A stretch of DNA of 64,000 nucleotides from Prorocentrum cordatum. Its lineage: Eukaryota; Sar; Dinophyceae; Prorocentrales; Prorocentraceae. The notes beneath the pieces are model-generated. The model was not told where the DNA came from. It worked only from the letters and a program-made list of their open reading frames with translations, and searched no databases. Of the stretch, positions 63,931 to 64,000 are shown piece by piece. Position numbers and translations under genes: made by a program. The stretch spans positions 818,142 through 882,141 of the forward strand of contig CAUYUJ010014593.1 in assembly GCA_963575745.1 (NCBI GenBank), in the 5' to 3' direction. Position 1 is the first letter of the stretch. The number at the start of each line of letters is the position of its first letter.

Positions 63931-64000
63931 AGGCCAAAATTCTTGATTTGCGTTGGGTGTTTGAACCTCTTGTGGGTTCTCCAGTTTCCGAGCTTCCGAC

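Overview
The window looks like nuclear DNA of a dinoflagellate. It is GC-rich apart from one AT-rich island. Coding exons are short and spread between long homopurine/homopyrimidine and trinucleotide tracts. Most inferred introns end in AG before a G, and many start with GC or GA rather than GT. All recognisable genes from 1 to about 50.1 kb read on the plus strand, except one minus-strand ORF near 27.5-28.0 kb. Several products belong to families I know mainly from dinoflagellates: a cytosine methyltransferase-like gene, a tnp2-like transposase family, and a retroelement with a GPPCETF methyltransferase-like domain. I cannot name the species. No rRNA, tRNA, CRISPR array or bacterial-style promoter was found. 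Exon coordinates are my own reading of frames and splice signals. Layout, 1-18.8 kb: an uncharacterised two-exon gene fragment (5-2940); a cluster of EcoRI-palindrome repeats (4507-4717); a C5 cytosine methyltransferase-like gene broken by one in-frame stop (4964-6615); a long zinc-binding/AT-hook-like gene whose frame shifts repeatedly at short runs (about 8050-12021); a small ORF (13555-13815); then 4 kb of GC-rich repeats, including a duplicated block with about 11 copies of a 100-155 bp minisatellite. Layout, 18.8-28.5 kb: two Kelch exons (18837-19030 and 22212-22337) separated by a repeat-filled stretch that holds a foldback MITE; a 14-copy 90-bp minisatellite; a degenerate duplication of about 0.7 kb; a 180-codon minus-strand ORF. 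Layout, 28.9-50.1 kb: four plus-strand gene models rebuilt exon by exon. They are an acidic/SR-like protein (28897-31694), a 503-aa protein of a dinoflagellate methyltransferase-like family (32231-35057), a roughly 220-aa basic/acidic protein (36194-37336), and a ten-exon 473-aa protein with an RGG box (40649-46444). Between the last two lies an AT-rich foldback island (38.5-40.6 kb). A tnp2/CACTA-like transposase follows (47596-50110). Layout, 51.3-62.9 kb, minus strand: a non-LTR (LINE-like) retroelement of about 11.6 kb. It has an ORF1 with a RanBP2-like zinc finger and coiled coil; an ORF with RNase H, then APE-type endonuclease, then reverse transcriptase; a frame-shifted continuation carrying the RT thumb, two C2H2 fingers and a methyltransferase-like domain; and three short downstream ORFs. 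The last kilobase is microsatellite plus a degenerate 10-11 bp repeat. The strongest leads are the domain order and methyltransferase tail of the retroelement, the foldback island built on an 11-bp word that recurs at three loci, and the set of GA-AG and GC-AG introns.
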